Shown here: positions 42,001 to 51,061 of the stretch, in pieces
How positions within the stretch are numbered: the stretch's first letter is position 1
Layout: each line of letters starts with the position of its first letter
Source of the DNA: Pollutiaquabacter aromativorans
GTDB lineage: Bacteria > Bacteroidota > Bacteroidia > AKYH767-A > 2013-40CM-41-45
Assembly (NCBI GenBank): GCA_049177215.1
Contig: CP185379.1
Coordinates: forward strand, 2,728,001 to 2,792,000
Direction: 5' to 3'
DNA length: 64,000 nt
Notes under the pieces: generated by a model
What the model saw: only the letters and a program-made list of their open reading frames with translations
Told to the model about the DNA's origin: nothing
Databases searched by the model: none
Program-made: the position numbers and the translations under genes

Positions 42001-45000
42001 GCGCCAGCGATGGCGTTTGGTCCACTTCGGGAAGCGGCTCCTTTAACACCAGCACATTATACAGCCAGGCAACCACGTATACTCCCTCGCTCGCTGATAT
42101 CACCTCCGGCACGGTCATACTGACGTTGACTTCCGACGATCCCGACGGAGCCGGCGGCTGTCCGAGCGTATCCGACCAAATGGTACTGACCATTAACCCG
42201 GTTCCGGTCGTGAGCATTGGCGGCAACAACTTCTTCTGTACCGGCGGCAGCACCGTACTGAGTGCCAACGTCAGCGCAGGCGGACCGGCAACCAGCTGGT
42301 CATGGTCGATCGGAGGTTCTCCGATCTCCGGCGCGAACAGCGCTACTTATTCCGCAAGCGTTGCAGGTGATTACACCGTGACCGTTTCGAATAGCTTCGG
42401 TTGCTCTTCGACCTCCTCCATCCTGACTGTTTCCGAAAATACACCGCCGACGGCGCCGACGATCAGTCCGGCAGGCCCGCTTTCGATTTGCAATGGCAGC
42501 TCCGTGGTACTGACGTCCAGCTATGCATCCGGAAATACCTGGAGCAGCGGCGCTACCACTGAATCAATCACCGTCACTGCAGATGGAAGTTACACCGTTA
42601 CCTACACCGATGGCAACGGCTGCAGCGCAACTTCTACTCCTGTCAGCGTAACGGTCATCGTCGCCAGCGCCAGCATTACGCCCGGCGGGTCGACCACCTT
42701 CTGCGATGGCGATTCAGTGCTGCTTAGTGCCAATTCAGGCACCGCCTACCTTTGGTCCAACGGTGCCACCATGCAGGACATTTATGCCAAAACGGCCGGC
42801 AACTATTCAGTGACTGTCACGGATGCAAACGGCTGCACCGCCACTTCTGCACCTGAATCGGTTATTGTGAATACGTATAGTTTCAGCGGGGTGTTCTATT
42901 CCGAAAACATGGGGTCCCCATCTGCAAATACGGATATTTCCGCTTATACCAATTTCCAGAACCAGAACATCATCACATACAGTTCCACCACAACCGGACA
43001 AAGTCAGGTACGCAGCACTACCGCTTCCACGGGTTACACCGGGGCCAGCGGTGGAGGGAACGTCTTCATGGGCTTCTCGACCATCACGGGCAATGACCGC
43101 AACTTCATCATCAGCGGTATCAATTCCCAGTACTATACCGGTATCACCCTATCCTTCGGCATGCTGCGCACGGACGCTACGACCAGCCTGGTCGTGGAAG
43201 TGAGCTCAGACGGCATCATTTACACACCGCTGACTTTCACGCAACCCGGTACAAACAACACCTGGACTAAAATCACCCCATCGGGAGTGATCCCGGCTAC
43301 GGCCAACCTCCGCATCCGTTTCCGAAAGAGCGCCGCCAACACTACGCAGTTCCGCATCGACGACATTTCACTGAGTGGTACCGCCAACCGTGTAGCAGTT
43401 ACGGCACCTCGTGGCACTGCAATTTGCGACGGCAGTTTCCTTCCGGTTCTCTCGAATATTCCGATCGGCAACAACTGGTCGAATGGCGATATCGCGCAAG
43501 CAACATTTGCCACTTATCCTGCCGACTTCTACTCTTATGTCATCGGTGGTAACGGTTGTATTTCGCGTTCCGATACAGTCACCATGTCCGTCATCCCGGT
43601 TCCAGTCATCACCACCTCAACTACGGATCCCACCTGCGGCGTTGACACCAATGGCCTCGCGGTAGCGGAAGGGATGTTCGCCACCGCTCCCTACACCTAT
43701 TCCTGGAACACAAGCCCTGTCACCTTGAATGACACAGCCGCTAATCTCCGGGCAGGTAGCTATACCGTCACCGTCACCGATGCCAACGGCTGCTCTGCGC
43801 AAAGCAATGTCACGTTAAATCCGCCACCTTCAATCGATGTAACTGTTCTACCGGGAATCGCTTGTTTCGGTGAGTGCAACGGAACCGCGACGCCAATTCC
43901 GCAAAACGGCTTAGGCCCCTACACATTCGCATGGGATACTGTCAATAAAACCATTGGCAACTTCTATAACATCGAAGTAGCAACCAAGACCGTTGCTCAT
44001 CCTTTCTTTGGTCAGGGTAGCACAAACGGTTATTCCGTGAACAGCATCGAGGGTCGCGTACTCACTCTTGTACGCGGCGTGACTTATTCATTCAACATCA
44101 ACGCCACCGGCTTCCCCTTCATCATCAGCTCGGACTCTGTTGGCGGAAATTACACCAACGAAGTCACAACTGGCGTGACCAATAGCCGTACACAATCTGG
44201 TGTGCTGACTTTCACCCCTGACAATACCCACCCGAACCTGCTCTATTATACCTGCGGCACCGCAACGTACATGGGTTATCGAATCCATATTGTGAATGGA
44301 CCGACCGATAGTGTCCTCACAGGCCTTTGTACCGGAGTATATAGTGTTGGCGTAAGAGATGCAGCTGGATGTTCCGGTGTTGCTCTCGTATTCGTACCCG
44401 AGAACGCCCAGCTCACAGCCTCTTGTTCAGCGTCCGATGCTACCTGCTTCGGCGGCGATGGTTCGATTACCGTGAGTGCTACCGGCGGATCTGAACCGTA
44501 CAGCGGTGTCGGTACGTTCAACGTTCCGGCAGGCAACTATACGTACACGGTTACCGACTTTGCAGGTTGTACTGCATCCTGCTCCGCAACGGTGGCAGAA
44601 CCTGCCGAGATCATTGTTGCTTCGTTCACACCGACCAGTGGCTCGGTTGGCAGTAGCGTCACGATCAGCGGCTCCGGCTTCACCGGCGCTACGGATGTTT
44701 CCTTCAACGGAACGTCGGCATCGTTCACGGTCGACAACGATGGTCAGATCACTGTTACCGTTCCAGTTGGCGCTACCAGTGGACCGATCACGGTCTCCGT
44801 TGGAAGTTGTTCCGGCGTTTCGGCCGCCTCGTTTACGATTGTTCCGGCTACCGTCACCTTAAATCTAAAACTATACCTGCAGGGATATTACAATGGTGGA
44901 GTAATGAATCCTGCGTGGACCAATCAGTTTCGTACCGATTTGGGGAATGGAAATCCGGCAACCCCGACCGGCAACGAAGCTGACCTTGTCATGGTGGAAC

Positions 45001-45458
45001 TCTATGATTCCAACAATGCGCTTCAATATGCGGATTCTGTCATGATCATGATTGACGGAACAGGCTCAATCGTGTACCCGTCCACGCTCAATGGGCAATC
45101 CTATTATATCCTGGTCAAACATCGTTCCCACCTTCAAACACGAAGTGCCGGCTTGGTGAATTTCACAAGCACTACGCTATACGACTTCACGACCAGTGAA
45201 ACCCAAGCCGATAACAATGGCTCCAATGCCAGCATGATTGAAGTCGATTCTGGAGTCTGGGCATTTTATTCCGGCGATGTCACTCAGGATGGATTTATCG
45301 GAGGAGATGACGTCGGACAGGTTGACAACGACAACCTGGCTGGCTTATACTTCGATTACCTGACCAGCGATGTCAACGGGGATGGTTTTGTGGGTGGAGA
45401 TGATGTTGGTATCGTCGACAACAATAACCTTTTGGGTATATATTACTTATACCCTTAA
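39051..45458 (+). CDS. Giant modular secreted adhesin (2135 residues) with SprB-type, Ig-like, InlB-like, IPT and dockerin-like modules
   Basis: Signal peptide to about residue 25 (LLSYFAKAQ). Then an N-terminal anchor-type jelly roll (about 30-225), Ig-like cysteine-bearing modules, and a duplicated module of about 240 residues at about 407-645 and 1273-1518 (each with FSENMG or YSENMG, RNFIISGIN, TANLRIRF). SprB-like repeats follow (LTQPSAITFSTSGSPVSCVG region), with two InlB-like repeats (about 807-953), a cupredoxin-like insert (about 1633-1750) nested inside a SprB repeat, and an IPT/TIG domain (about 1857-1934). The C-terminus has two Ca-binding DxNxDG-type loops (DVTQDGFIGGDD near 2076, DVNGDGFVGGDD near 2108). 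No ordinary T9SS tail is visible. SprB-like proteins serve gliding or adhesion; export by T9SS is inferred. Confidence 0.85.
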   Translation: MRKNNLLRGLLIVSGILLSYFAKAQTNPTAQTLPYSQNFGTTTFSTMPTGMAAWSGLNGANVTSQGLAESSAPTANATVAVATAAQAGGGVYGYMTGSNARAYIQTSSNASNGVNQIAMAINTTGKQSITLAYDVEIISAQSRTVGVVAQYRIGTSGSWTTITGTDNPYSQAGGTTGLKASPSLTLPSACNNQAVVQIRWATWRGTESGSSSGLAIDNISVNGSNLSPTITLSKATINFGNIQVGSNSADSVYVVSGQGLSNDITITAPTNYTITLTSGSGYTSTLTLTQVAGNIANTNIYVRFSPSVAGPNAASVTHVTTGGNNPALAVTGTGVSCSPPTISPAGPLLLCDGASQLLTASSGASYTWSTGATTQSITVSTAGSYSVTVDDGAGCVATSAPVVITTNTFSYTGTVFSENMGTTGASTLVNSFTGWQNNGTFSFSSTTASQPDVRTSSPSNYVGASGSDNVFFTSGAARNFIISGINTTGYTGLTMTFGMLQSSVAGGTAPLTLEFSSDGINWTPITYGTPTGATWQQYTISSGIPVTANLRIRFSKTSSNSAQHRLDDVVITGTTTTANIASTTGTVICGTGSIHLISNIPSANLWNTGATTQSIDVNTTGSYNSVVTIANGCSKTTNTFNIIVATPPSHTATGTNLSCNASMDGSIGFSVTNGTAPFEYSVNNGSTYLPASPVTGLNTGTYVTIVRDANGCTSPTQNVTLTQPSAITFSTSGSPVSCVGGTDGTITITGEAGGAGGPYEFSIDNGGSWQTSGSYTVLAANTYQVRVKDASGCISPASPVVVGTSPIVYTINATAGSNGSISPAGVSNVDCGTNLSYTITPLSCYQITDVLVDGGSVGAVSSYTFSNVTTNHTISASFSLITYTVTSTAGAGGTVTPLGVQTVNCNDNSSFTISPDPGFVILDVVVDGGSVGPVASYTFNNVVANHTIDATFAACNNPATANAGPDAAVCAGSNFALAGVIGGGASDGVWSTSGSGSFNTSTLYSQATTYTPSLADITSGTVILTLTSDDPDGAGGCPSVSDQMVLTINPVPVVSIGGNNFFCTGGSTVLSANVSAGGPATSWSWSIGGSPISGANSATYSASVAGDYTVTVSNSFGCSSTSSILTVSENTPPTAPTISPAGPLSICNGSSVVLTSSYASGNTWSSGATTESITVTADGSYTVTYTDGNGCSATSTPVSVTVIVASASITPGGSTTFCDGDSVLLSANSGTAYLWSNGATMQDIYAKTAGNYSVTVTDANGCTATSAPESVIVNTYSFSGVFYSENMGSPSANTDISAYTNFQNQNIITYSSTTTGQSQVRSTTASTGYTGASGGGNVFMGFSTITGNDRNFIISGINSQYYTGITLSFGMLRTDATTSLVVEVSSDGIIYTPLTFTQPGTNNTWTKITPSGVIPATANLRIRFRKSAANTTQFRIDDISLSGTANRVAVTAPRGTAICDGSFLPVLSNIPIGNNWSNGDIAQATFATYPADFYSYVIGGNGCISRSDTVTMSVIPVPVITTSTTDPTCGVDTNGLAVAEGMFATAPYTYSWNTSPVTLNDTAANLRAGSYTVTVTDANGCSAQSNVTLNPPPSIDVTVLPGIACFGECNGTATPIPQNGLGPYTFAWDTVNKTIGNFYNIEVATKTVAHPFFGQGSTNGYSVNSIEGRVLTLVRGVTYSFNINATGFPFIISSDSVGGNYTNEVTTGVTNSRTQSGVLTFTPDNTHPNLLYYTCGTATYMGYRIHIVNGPTDSVLTGLCTGVYSVGVRDAAGCSGVALVFVPENAQLTASCSASDATCFGGDGSITVSATGGSEPYSGVGTFNVPAGNYTYTVTDFAGCTASCSATVAEPAEIIVASFTPTSGSVGSSVTISGSGFTGATDVSFNGTSASFTVDNDGQITVTVPVGATSGPITVSVGSCSGVSAASFTIVPATVTLNLKLYLQGYYNGGVMNPAWTNQFRTDLGNGNPATPTGNEADLVMVELYDSNNALQYADSVMIMIDGTGSIVYPSTLNGQSYYILVKHRSHLQTRSAGLVNFTSTTLYDFTTSETQADNNGSNASMIEVDSGVWAFYSGDVTQDGFIGGDDVGQVDNDNLAGLYFDYLTSDVNGDGFVGGDDVGIVDNNNLLGIYYLYP

Positions 45459-45476
45459 ACCATCCGGTTTGCGAAT

Positions 45477-45508
45477 AAAAAACGGCGGTCATGTACCGCC
45501 GTTTTTTA
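45477..45508. terminator. Bidirectional terminator between the adhesin and lutB
   Basis: AACGGCGGT (45481-45489) pairs with ACCGCCGTT (45495-45503), with an A-run before and T-run after, so it works for both convergent genes. Confidence 0.9.
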
Positions 45509-45522
45509 TTTCAACTATTTCA

Positions 45523-46899
45523 TCATTTCATCCGCTCCCGCCATTGCTGATTGAATGACCGGTCGGCCACCTTCGGCAACTCGCGCCGCGAACCCCAGGA
45601 CTTGCTGAAGAAATTCTTCAAAACGAAATTCCGGATACCCGAACCTCCGAGGTTCATCAGCGTCCGGCTGAGCATAGCCCTTTTCCAGATCGCATACACC
45701 CAATTTTCACTTCTGGGTTGCGTATGCTGGTCCACCGAATCCCGACGATTCAGCAAGAGTAGTTTGTGTAACTCAATACGGACGGGACAAACTTCCGTGC
45801 ATTTGCCGCAGAGCGAAGAAGCATAGCTGAGGTGCTTGAATTCTTCCATGCCCTTATAATGCGGGGTGATCACCGAGCCGATCGGACCACTGTAGGTGGA
45901 GCCGTATGCATGTCCGCCAACACCCTTGTAGATCGGACAACCGTTCAGGCAGGCGCCGCACCGAATGCAATACAAGGCCTGCCGCTGCTCTTGTTGAGCG
46001 AGCAATTGGGTGCGTCCGTTGTCGAGCAGGATGACATACATCTCCTCAGGGCCTTCGATTTCGTCCTGCTGCCGGGGGCCGGAAGAAATGCTGTTATATA
46101 CTGTAATATTCTGACCCGTTCCATGCGTCGCGAGCAGCGGCCAGAAGATATCCAGGTCGGCCAGCGACGGAATGATCTTCTCGATTCCGGCGATGGCGAT
46201 TTGCACGCGTGGAAAGGAGATCGACATCAAGCCGTTGCCTTCATTCTCCGTTACTGCCACACCGCCCGTATCCGCGATCAGGAAATTCGCTCCCGTGATT
46301 CCCACTTCCGCCCGCTGATACTTCTCACGCAGGGTCTTGCGTACAAACGCGGTGATTTCTTTCGGCGTGCTCTCAATCGGCAGCTGGTACTTTTCATGAA
46401 ACGTCTTGGCCACGTCTTCCTTCGAAAGATGCATGGCGGGCGTAACGATGTGATACGGATGCTCCTCGCGTAGCTGAACGATGAACTCCCCGAGATCGGT
46501 CTCGATGGATTCAATGCCCGCTCCGGCCAACGCTTCGTTCACGTGTACCTCTTCCGTAGTCATCGACTTCGACTTGACCACGGTTCGCGCGCCGACCTGC
46601 TTCAGTATCTTCAACAGTTCCGCCTGCGCTTCTTCCGCATCGCGCGCCCAAATGACCTTGCCACCCCGGCGGATGAAATTCGCTTCAAACTCGATCAGGT
46701 ACTTATCGAGGTTCTCCATCACCTTCCACTTCAGGAAATTGGCGCGGTGACGGACCGTATCGAAATCAGCGTACTGCTGCTTCCCTTCGACTACTTTCTT
46801 GTCGTACTGGAGGATATTGAACGCAAGCTTCCGCCGGTGTTCGGGATCGAAAACGCGTTGCTCTGCGTCGGCTAAAAATTGTTCAGAGGCGGAAGACAT
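45523..46899 (-). CDS. lutB: LutB-type iron-sulfur lactate utilization protein
   Basis: 458 residues. An LUD domain (about 60-290) is followed by two 4Fe-4S ligand sets, CIRCGACLNGCP (near 310) and CGKCTEVCPV (near 365). This fits LutB/YkgF, part of the LutABC complex that oxidises L-lactate to pyruvate. No lutA or lutC is adjacent, so partners would be elsewhere, as is common in Bacteroidota. It follows lysA by 22 bases on the same strand. Confidence 0.9.
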   Translation of the reverse strand: MSSASEQFLADAEQRVFDPEHRRKLAFNILQYDKKVVEGKQQYADFDTVRHRANFLKWKVMENLDKYLIEFEANFIRRGGKVIWARDAEEAQAELLKILKQVGARTVVKSKSMTTEEVHVNEALAGAGIESIETDLGEFIVQLREEHPYHIVTPAMHLSKEDVAKTFHEKYQLPIESTPKEITAFVRKTLREKYQRAEVGITGANFLIADTGGVAVTENEGNGLMSISFPRVQIAIAGIEKIIPSLADLDIFWPLLATHGTGQNITVYNSISSGPRQQDEIEGPEEMYVILLDNGRTQLLAQQEQRQALYCIRCGACLNGCPIYKGVGGHAYGSTYSGPIGSVITPHYKGMEEFKHLSYASSLCGKCTEVCPVRIELHKLLLLNRRDSVDQHTQPRSENWVYAIWKRAMLSRTLMNLGGSGIRNFVLKNFFSKSWGSRRELPKVADRSFNQQWRERMK

Positions 46900-46921
46900 G
46901 AGAAGTCACAAAATTAACGAA

Positions 46922-48154
46922 TCAGAGCGGTACCTCCACCTGGTTGCGGAGCAGGTCATCCAGGACTTCCCGCTTCCTTGCCAGGTAAGCTTTCTCCTTG
47001 TAAATCAGCACTTCAGCCGGTCGTAAGCGGGAATTGTAATTGTTACTCATGGCAAATCCGTAAGCGCCGGCATTGCAGATGGCGAGGATATCACCCTCCC
47101 GCACCTCATTCAACCGTCGGTCAAGACCGAAGGTATCCGTTTCACAGATGTAGCCGACAACGGTATATACACGCGGCTTACCGGTGGGATTGGAGAGATT
47201 GACGATCCGGTGATAAGCATCGTAAAACATCGGACGGATCAGATGGTTCTGTCCGGAGTCAACCCCGACGAAAACCGTCGCCAGCGTTTGCTTCACGACA
47301 TTGGCACGAACCAGTAACAGACCGCTTTCACTCACCAGGTACTTGCCCGGCTCGAACCACAACTGCAACGGCCGACCATAGGCCTGACAAAACTCCCGGA
47401 ACCGGGCACTCATGTCCCGACCGAGTTCCTCCAAATCCGTTACGACGTCGCCTTCTTTGTACGCTACTTTGAAACCGCTGCCAAAGTCGATGAACTCCAG
47501 ATCGGGAAACTGACCCGCTGCTTCGAACAGTAATTCCGCAACGCGCAGGAAGACCGATGCATCCAGGATCTCGGACCCGGTATGAATGTGAAGCCCGTTG
47601 ATGCGAAGCCGGTAACTTTTTACGATCCGCTCGATGTGTCGAAGCTGGTGGATCGAAATGCCAAACTTGGAATCGATGTGACCGGTCTGAATGTGCGTAT
47701 TTCCTCCCGCAAGAATATGCGGGTTCAACCGAATGCAACACGGATAACGATCGGCAAACTCGTTGCCGAATTGTTCGAGCGTGGAAAGATTGTCAATGTT
47801 CACCACCACACCAGCCTGAACACCACGCCGGATCTCCTCGAATGAAACGCCGTTGGGCGTAAAAAGTATTTCTGCAGGGGCGAAACCTGCCAGCAACCCG
47901 AACTCCACCTCTTCCATCGACACCGCGTCCAATCCGGCTCCGATCGAACGTAAAAACCGAAGGAGCGACAGGTTGGTGTTCGCCTTGCACGCATACTTGA
48001 TCTTCAGATCGACATCCGGAAAGGATCGTACCAGGGATAAATACTGGGACCGGATCTTGTCCGTATCGTACACATACAAGGGCGTCCCGAATTGCGCGGC
48101 CACTTCCAATAAATCAACTCCACCGGCACGGTATCGGTCCTTGGTCAGTTCCAT
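46922..48154 (-). CDS. lysA: Diaminopimelate decarboxylase
   Basis: 410 residues of fold-III PLP decarboxylase. The PLP lysine is Lys57 (IKYACKANT). Other family segments are HTGSEIL, FGSGFKVAY, FEPGKYLVSESG and the substrate-site Cys in CETDTFG. It converts meso-diaminopimelate to lysine. Length is typical. Probably co-transcribed with lutB. Confidence 0.95.
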   Translation of the reverse strand: MELTKDRYRAGGVDLLEVAAQFGTPLYVYDTDKIRSQYLSLVRSFPDVDLKIKYACKANTNLSLLRFLRSIGAGLDAVSMEEVEFGLLAGFAPAEILFTPNGVSFEEIRRGVQAGVVVNIDNLSTLEQFGNEFADRYPCCIRLNPHILAGGNTHIQTGHIDSKFGISIHQLRHIERIVKSYRLRINGLHIHTGSEILDASVFLRVAELLFEAAGQFPDLEFIDFGSGFKVAYKEGDVVTDLEELGRDMSARFREFCQAYGRPLQLWFEPGKYLVSESGLLLVRANVVKQTLATVFVGVDSGQNHLIRPMFYDAYHRIVNLSNPTGKPRVYTVVGYICETDTFGLDRRLNEVREGDILAICNAGAYGFAMSNNYNSRLRPAEVLIYKEKAYLARKREVLDDLLRNQVEVPL

Positions 48155-48226
48155 GGGTAAATCGTTTACCCAAAAGTAAAAGTTGGAAGTAGCGGTCCGA
48201 AACCCGCCTGCCCGAGTTATTAGCCG

Positions 48227-48748
48227 TCAGCTATGGGAATCGTCCTGCGATTTCGGGCGCTTGTAGACCGGTACTGTGCTGCAAGGTTCGCCGTAATGTA
48301 TGCTCCGGGCGATGGGACGAAGAAAGGTCGTCAAGGCAGTATAGGCGGAAACCGGTACGGTCACCTTGCTGCAACCCTTGATGACGACCCGCTGGCCCCG
48401 GTAAACCTCCGGATCAAGCGAGGCGATTTTTTCAGCGTACAGGATCTCGTCCAATCGGTCCGGCGTTCCGAACGCTACCCGCCTGGCAACAGGCTCCAGC
48501 CAGCTGGCCGCCAGCATGAACGCCCAGGTCGGTACGATCGCGTCGGCGCTGCACAGGAGCGAAACCAATTTATTCTGGTACCGGGAAAAATCATGCTGCT
48601 TCAAGCCTTCCCGAAAATCCTTTTCACGCAGGATCAGCCCTTCAAACAACCACTCTTTCAAATCAAAGACGACTCGTTCCGTCGGATCATACCAATCCTC
48701 CAGGTCGATGGTCAGCAGACCGCTTTGGGCGACTTTGTTGGGAAGCAT
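48227..48748 (-). CDS. DUF2480 family protein
   Basis: 173 residues, soluble, opening VAQSGLLTIDLEDWYDP and including LKEWLFEGLILREKDFR and CSADAIVPTWAFML, the recognisable body of DUF2480, a cytosolic family of Bacteroidota with no assigned role. It is often near suf or DUF59 genes, as here: the suf operon ends 265 bases upstream on the same strand, but heptamer arrays lie between. Confidence 0.8.
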   Translation of the reverse strand: MLPNKVAQSGLLTIDLEDWYDPTERVVFDLKEWLFEGLILREKDFREGLKQHDFSRYQNKLVSLLCSADAIVPTWAFMLAASWLEPVARRVAFGTPDRLDEILYAEKIASLDPEVYRGQRVVIKGCSKVTVPVSAYTALTTFLRPIARSIHYGEPCSTVPVYKRPKSQDDSHS

Positions 48749-48756
48749 GAGAGGGG

Positions 48757-48797
48757 GTTAGTAGTTCCGGGTTCCGTGTTTCGAGTTCCGGGTTAGT
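48757..48797. repeat. AGTTCCG/GGTTCCG heptamer array
   Basis: GTAGTTCCGGGTTCCGTGTTTCGAGTTCCGGGTT, five seven-base units just upstream of the DUF2480 start. Confidence 0.78.
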
Positions 48798-48835
48798 TGA
48801 GTTTACCTTTCAGGAAGCGCGTCTGGGGAGGGAAG

Positions 48836-48897
48836 TGATTGGTGATTGGTGATTGGTAATTAGTAATTGGTAATTAGTAATTGGTTATTGGTAATTA
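48836..48897. repeat. GATTGGT/AATTGGT heptamer array
   Basis: About nine units: GATTGGT three times, then AATTAGT/AATTGGT alternating and TTATTGGTAATT at the end. Confidence 0.85.
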
Positions 48898-48958
48898 AAA
48901 ATTTGCCAATCGTTGTATGGTATTGGCGATTGAATCTCGTTTAATTGAAAACTAAACT

Positions 48959-49009
48959 ATTCACTATTCACTGTTTACTGTTTACTGTTCACTATTCACT
49001 ATTCACTAC
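48959..49009. repeat. TTCACTA/TTTACTG heptamer array
   Basis: Seven units (ATTCACT, ATTCACT, GTTTACT, GTTTACT, GTTCACT, ATTCACT, ATTCACT) ending five bases before the DUF59 stop codon. Confidence 0.88.
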
Positions 49010-49013
49010 CTCA

Positions 49014-49370
49014 TCACCAGAACCCCAACTCCATCCTCGCCTCTTCACTCATCATATCCTTATCCCAGGGCGGATTGAAGGTGATTTCTACTTTGGCGGA
49101 ATTGACATCCGGTATGTTGCGGACTTTTTGCTCGACATCCGGTGGAAGCGTCTCCGCTACCGGACAGGCCGGTGAGGTGAGTGTCATGAGAATGTGGACA
49201 TCGTTTCCATCGCTGATGTTGATCTCATAGATGAGGCCGAGCTCGTAAATGTCCACGGGAATCTCCGGGTCATAGCAGCTCTTGAGCACGTCGATGATCC
49301 GATCGCGTAGCGGTTTTACCGTTGCATCCGGCGCCGTGGAAGCGGCTGGTGTCTGAGGAGTGTCCATCAA
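49014..49370 (-). CDS. DUF59 / SufT-like Fe-S assembly protein
   Basis: 118 residues of MIP18/DUF59 fold: VLKSCYDPEIPVDIYELGL (about 29-47) and the conserved reactive Cys in TLTSPACPVAE (near 70), ending in FNPPWDKDMMSEEAR. These proteins help deliver Fe-S clusters to targets. It is the last gene of the suf operon; its ATG overlaps the sufE stop by four bases. Confidence 0.9.
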   Translation of the reverse strand: MMDTPQTPAASTAPDATVKPLRDRIIDVLKSCYDPEIPVDIYELGLIYEINISDGNDVHILMTLTSPACPVAETLPPDVEQKVRNIPDVNSAKVEITFNPPWDKDMMSEEARMELGFW

Positions 49371-49792
49371 ATTTGCTGCGACTGGAATCCCAGTGCATAG
49401 AGTTTAATTTGTTTGATCATGGCTGCCAGTCCGTTCGCCCGGGTCATCGCAAGGTGCTGACGTAGTCCTATCTTATCAATGAAACTGAGTTCGGATTTCA
49501 ATACGTCTTCCGGTGCTTGTCCGGATAGCACACGCAACAACAAAGCGATCTCCCCTTTCACGAAGGTGCTGTCACTATCGGCTTCGAACCATACTTTTCC
49601 ATCCTGCATTGAAGCCGACAACCAAACGCTGCTCTGACAACCCTTGATCTTCCGGTCTTCGGTCTTCAACGCATCAGTCATCGCGGGCAATTGCTGCCCC
49701 AATTCAATGATGTACTGATACTTCTCCGTCCAGTCATCGAACAGGGCGAAATCCTCCACGATCGCGTTTTCCAATTCTTGAATCGATGCCAT
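49367..49792 (-). CDS. sufE: SufE sulfur acceptor
   Basis: 141 residues with the sulfur-accepting Cys52 in KGCQSSVW and the family opening EDFALFDDWTEKYQYIIELG. It takes persulfide from SufS and passes it to SufBCD. It begins three bases after sufS and overlaps the DUF59 gene by four. Confidence 0.96.
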   Translation of the reverse strand: MASIQELENAIVEDFALFDDWTEKYQYIIELGQQLPAMTDALKTEDRKIKGCQSSVWLSASMQDGKVWFEADSDSTFVKGEIALLLRVLSGQAPEDVLKSELSFIDKIGLRQHLAMTRANGLAAMIKQIKLYALGFQSQQI

Positions 49793-49795
49793 GAC

Positions 49796-51061
49796 TCAGC
49801 CTTTCCGGAGTAAGTGTATCGCTTTGCGCAGCGCTTCGACGAATCGGTCGACTTCCTCCGCCGTATTGTAGAACATAAACGATGCCCGTACGGTTCCGGG
49901 AATACCGAACCGGTCCATCACCGGCTCGGTGCAATGATGACCGGTACGCACGGCAATACCCTGGGTGTCGAGGAACATGCCAATATCCAGTGCATTAAGG
50001 CCTTCAACGATGAATGACAGGACTCCGGATTTGCGCTTTGCTGTTCCGATGATGCGTACTCCGGGAATCGTTGCTATGGAGGCCGTGGCGTAGGCGAGCA
50101 ATTGCTCCTCCCATTCCGCGACAGCCGTTCGATCGAGGCTAGCCCAGTAATCCAGCGCGGACCCTAAGGCAATCACATCCGCGATGTTCGGGGTACCGGC
50201 CTCGAACTTGTAAGGAAGTTCATTGTACGTGGTGCCGCCAAACGAAACGGAATGGATCATCTCGCCTCCGCCCTGATAAGGTGGCATGGCTTCCAGCAAC
50301 GCTTCCTTTCCATAGAGCACCCCGATGCCGGTTGGACCCAGCATCTTGTGTCCGGAGAAGACGAGGAAATCACAATCCAACTCGCTTACATCCACGGTTC
50401 CATGCGCAAGCGTCTGAGCGCCGTCGACGAGTACCGGGATGTTCTTTGCATGAGCCGCGTCGATCATGGTCTTCACCGGATTGACGGTTCCCAACGAGTT
50501 ACTGGTATGGACGACAGCCACCAATCGAACCTTCGGCCCGAGTAATTGATGATAAGCGTCAAGATCCAGTTCACCGTTATCCAGGATCGGAATGTGCCTG
50601 ACCGTAGCGCCGCGTTCCGCACATACCAATTGCCAGGGCACGATATTGCTGTGGTGCTCCATGCCACTGACCAGCACTTCGTCTCCCGGGTGCAGGTTGG
50701 CACGTCCCCAGGAAGAAGCGACCAGGTTGATCCCTTCCGTCGCGCCCCGTACGAAGACGATCTCCCGTTCGGAAGCCGCATGAATATAGTCGCGTAGTTT
50801 CAACCGTACTTCATCGAACTCTTGCGATGCCTTCTGGCTGAGGAAATGCACGCCGCGGTGGACGTTCGCATTCGAGGTGCTGTAGTAACGAACCAACGCG
50901 TCAATGACCGCCTTCGGCTTCTGGGAAGAAGCGGCATTGTCCAGATAAACCAGGGGCTTCCCGTAGGCGCGTTCGCTGAGAATGGGGAAATCCGCACGGA
51001 TCTTCCCCAGGTCCAGCTGGGTGGACGGAACCGAAATTGCCGGAGATGCGGCGGTACTCAT
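49796..51061 (-). CDS. sufS: Cysteine desulfurase SufS
   Basis: 421 residues of class II cysteine desulfurase. The PLP lysine is Lys239 (FSGHKMLGPTG) and the persulfide Cys377 is in RTGHHCTEP. It frees sulfur from cysteine for Fe-S clusters. Its ATG overlaps the sufD stop (ATGA). Confidence 0.97.
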   Translation of the reverse strand: MSTAASPAISVPSTQLDLGKIRADFPILSERAYGKPLVYLDNAASSQKPKAVIDALVRYYSTSNANVHRGVHFLSQKASQEFDEVRLKLRDYIHAASEREIVFVRGATEGINLVASSWGRANLHPGDEVLVSGMEHHSNIVPWQLVCAERGATVRHIPILDNGELDLDAYHQLLGPKVRLVAVVHTSNSLGTVNPVKTMIDAAHAKNIPVLVDGAQTLAHGTVDVSELDCDFLVFSGHKMLGPTGIGVLYGKEALLEAMPPYQGGGEMIHSVSFGGTTYNELPYKFEAGTPNIADVIALGSALDYWASLDRTAVAEWEEQLLAYATASIATIPGVRIIGTAKRKSGVLSFIVEGLNALDIGMFLDTQGIAVRTGHHCTEPVMDRFGIPGTVRASFMFYNTAEEVDRFVEALRKAIHLLRKG

